Positions 6,630 to 7,846 of a DNA stretch of 7,846 nt are shown here, piece by piece. The translations under genes and the position numbers were made by a program. The notes below the pieces were generated by a model, which did not search any database, was not told the origin of the DNA, and worked only from the letters and a program-made list of their open reading frames with translations. Location of the stretch: assembly GCA_002309305.1 (NCBI GenBank), contig DBWR01000055.1, positions 1 to 7,846 on the forward strand, in the 5' to 3' direction. The stretch comes from Treponema sp. UBA1233. GTDB lineage: Bacteria > Spirochaetota > Spirochaetia > Treponematales > Treponemataceae. The stretch's first letter is position 1, and the number at the start of each line of letters is the position of its first letter.

Positions 6630-7100
6630 TCATTCACCCTGAGGGACATTTTCGTTGAGGCTTTTGTTTCTATAATTCAAATTTGTCCTCAATGTATATC
6701 CCTGTTTTTCCCAGAATGCATTTGCAACATCATTATCCTTAAATACAAGGCCAAAGATTTTATTTATGCCTTCTTTGCGGAGAGCCTCTTCTGCCTTTTG
6801 TACAAGCTGATGTGCAATTCCTTCCCTTCTGAATGACGGATGAACACACATATGATGAATGATAGCGCGGCGGCCGTCATGACCTGTAAGAATTACACCG
6901 ACAATCTGATTCTTGTCTCCAGACCCATCTTTTGATTCTGCCAGGAAACAAGTTGTAGGATTCCTCTTAAGATAACGTGCAATTCCTTCGCGGGTGTCAT
7001 CAACAGGATTCAATGCCCTCTTGCTCTGCTCAGTACTATTCCATAGTTCATAAATGCCATCATAATCTTCAATTGTAACCAGTCTAAATGAAATGTTCAT
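6630..7100 (-). CDS. GNAT family N-acetyltransferase, YpeA-like
   Basis: A 156-residue GNAT acetyltransferase. FRREGIAHQL (90-99) is the acetyl-CoA loop, after IIHHMCVHPS (80-89), and FKDNDVANAFWEKQGY (120-135) is the family's C-terminal signature. The order GHDGRR...HHMCVHPSFRREGIA resembles YpeA-type proteins of unknown substrate. The start at 7100 is chosen because GGAGG (7112-7108) lies 7 bases before it; the ATG at 7106 is only one base from that site and would add Met-Lys. A -10-like TATAAT lies at 7138-7133, so the gene may have its own promoter in addition to read-through from upstream. Confidence 0.9.
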   Translation of the reverse strand: MNISFRLVTIEDYDGIYELWNSTEQSKRALNPVDDTREGIARYLKRNPTTCFLAESKDGSGDKNQIVGVILTGHDGRRAIIHHMCVHPSFRREGIAHQLVQKAEEALRKEGINKIFGLVFKDNDVANAFWEKQGYTLRTNLNYRNKSLNENVPQGE

Positions 7101-7132
7101 TTTCATACCTCCATTTTATTTGAAGAAATCAT

Positions 7133-7138
7133 ATTATA
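7133..7138 (-). promoter_or_regulatory. possible -10 element for the 6630-7100 GNAT gene
   Basis: The minus strand reads TATAAT at 7138-7133, overlapping the stop codon of the preceding GNAT gene. Initiation would fall near 7126, leaving about 26 bases before the ATG at 7100 with a good GGAGG. No convincing -35 hexamer is found at 16-18 bases (the bases there read about GGAAAT), and there is no TG extension. It is therefore a weak or activator-dependent candidate. Confidence 0.35.
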
Positions 7139-7547
7139 CTGCCTTTATCATAATCATTTCCATCGGCTGCTCATATCCCGGAACATCAACGACAAATCCA
7201 CCGCAATCCTTATACCCAAGCTTTCGATAAAAATGTTGGGCGTCTTCATCAACCTGAGTGGATGTCATCAGCATTCCATAGCCTTTGGATTTCATGTCCA
7301 TTTCCCAATGTTCCATCAACTGCTTTCCATATCCCATATTGCGATAATTTGAATCGATAAAGAGCATCGTACAAAACGGTGTGTTATCCCAGAAAAGATT
7401 ATACCTGAGTACACCAACTATTTTTTCGTCTTCAATACAAACATATCCCTGTCCGCACCCAACCTTTTCCTCAAATTCCGACTCCAGCAGATGTTTGTCC
7501 AAAGAATACCACGCTTCCTTATCCTGCATTTCAACTTTTCTTATCAT
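7134..7547 (-). CDS. GNAT family N-acetyltransferase
   Basis: A 137-residue, minimal-length GNAT acetyltransferase. It begins MIRKVEMQDKEAWY, has the strand TMLFIDS, the acetyl-CoA loop YRNMGYGKQL at residues 68-77, and DAQHFYRKLGY (102-112) as the C-terminal helix. The start is the ATG at 7547, which overlaps the stop of the DUF3795 gene as ATGA; GGAG lies about 11 bases upstream. A longer in-frame reading frame reaching 7697 runs through the DUF3795 gene and its extra residues have no GNAT character, so it is rejected. The overlap suggests translational coupling with the upstream gene. Substrate unknown. Confidence 0.9.
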   Translation of the reverse strand: MIRKVEMQDKEAWYSLDKHLLESEFEEKVGCGQGYVCIEDEKIVGVLRYNLFWDNTPFCTMLFIDSNYRNMGYGKQLMEHWEMDMKSKGYGMLMTSTQVDEDAQHFYRKLGYKDCGGFVVDVPGYEQPMEMIMIKAV

Positions 7548-7846
7548 TGTTGTTCTTTCTCCAAGCGTTGGAGTATGTCGGGATTGGTGTCTGTAATCAT
7601 CTTGAGCTTTTCGCATGACTTCAATTCCGTGCAGTTTCCGCAAGTTGCAAACTTCTTTTCCTCGGCACATTTTTTGATGTTGCACATGGATTCGCAAAAC
7701 GGGAACTTAACGCCGGGAATTTTACATCCCACACAATTGATCATCTCCGGGGTGATTTTCGCTCCATTCCACTCCGACCATTTTTCCGCCACCTTAACCT
7801 TCATCACTTCATCATTGTTGATGGTAGCAATACGGGCTTCACAAGC
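7544..7846 (-). CDS. DUF3795 cysteine-rich protein, 5' end missing (right edge)
   Basis: The reading frame is open to the window edge, giving the last 100 residues, so the true start lies beyond 7846; the GTG at 7807 is internal. The pattern of the DUF3795 family (PF12675) is visible. A small N-terminal stretch CEARIATINND is followed by KVAEKWSEWNGAKITPEMINC, then CVGC, CESMCNIKKC and CGNC, ending near SCEKL. There are nine cysteines in the visible part (residues 2, 38, 41, 51, 55, 60, 69, 72, 78), consistent with metal or iron-sulfur binding, though this is inference and the family's function is unknown. The stop overlaps the next GNAT gene's ATG by four bases. Probably 10 to 20 N-terminal residues are missing. 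Confidence 0.87.
   Translation of the reverse strand, partial: ACEARIATINNDEVMKVKVAEKWSEWNGAKITPEMINCVGCKIPGVKFPFCESMCNIKKCAEEKKFATCGNCTELKSCEKLKMITDTNPDILQRLEKEQQ

Noticed and set aside
992..7133. Integron gene-cassette array (small mixed genes, one strand, possible treponeme)
   Set aside because: Most gaps are 1-42 bases or overlaps, too short for attC sites. The 97-base gap shows no GTTRRRY/RYYYAAC pair or folded core. No integrase is present.
7548..7697. N-terminal extension of the 7134 GNAT gene to 7697
   Set aside because: It runs out of frame through the DUF3795 gene, its residues do not resemble GNAT sequence, and the ATGA overlap at 7547 gives a natural start.

Overview
The window carries twelve genes, all read from the minus strand and packed almost end to end. 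Nothing on the plus strand looks like a real gene. DNA is AT-rich (about 40% G+C by eye) and ribosome binding sites are purine-rich of the GGAGG type. One product has a short hydrophobic signal peptide ending in LFA-AE. This fits a low-G+C host-associated bacterium. I lean towards a treponeme-like spirochaete, because of the signal peptide style and because many of these small enzyme families circulate between gut Clostridia and treponemes. That assignment is inference and is not secure.

Layout in transcription order, from the right end leftwards. The first gene is the 3' part of a DUF3795 cysteine-rich protein (7544-7846, cut by the window edge), coupled by an ATGA overlap to a GNAT acetyltransferase (7134-7547). 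Two further GNAT genes follow (6630-7100 and 6141-6596), then a 97-base gap holding a textbook promoter (-35 TTGACA, 17-base spacer, -10 TATAAT). The promoter sits so close to the next ATG that the mRNA should be leaderless. That gene (4691-6043) encodes an exported protein with two strongly similar ~132-residue tandem repeats and a more diverged first copy. It overlaps by ATGA a PF12746-like GNAT gene (3993-4694). Next comes a GNAT gene broken by a one-base insertion (3456-3981), a TfoX N-terminal-domain protein (3146-3454), a nucleotidyltransferase (2475-3134), an alpha/beta hydrolase (1569-2432), a GNAT gene (1012-1566), a second alpha/beta hydrolase of the hormone-sensitive-lipase family (83-991), and the first 26 codons of another GNAT gene (1-80).

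Seven of the twelve genes are GNAT acetyltransferases. They differ in length and sequence, so they are not tandem duplicates. Together with two esterase-like hydrolases and a nucleotidyltransferase they form a dense block of small-molecule-modifying enzymes. The spacing (ATGA, TAATG, 1-20 nt gaps, ribosome binding sites inside the preceding gene) indicates co-transcription from the 6050-6078 promoter through to the left edge. I see no attC sites, transposase, integrase or long repeats that would identify the assembly mechanism. The most notable points are the leaderless-looking promoter/secreted repeat protein, the exactly locatable frameshift, and the unusual GNAT density. I do not see a clearly defined new multi-gene system.
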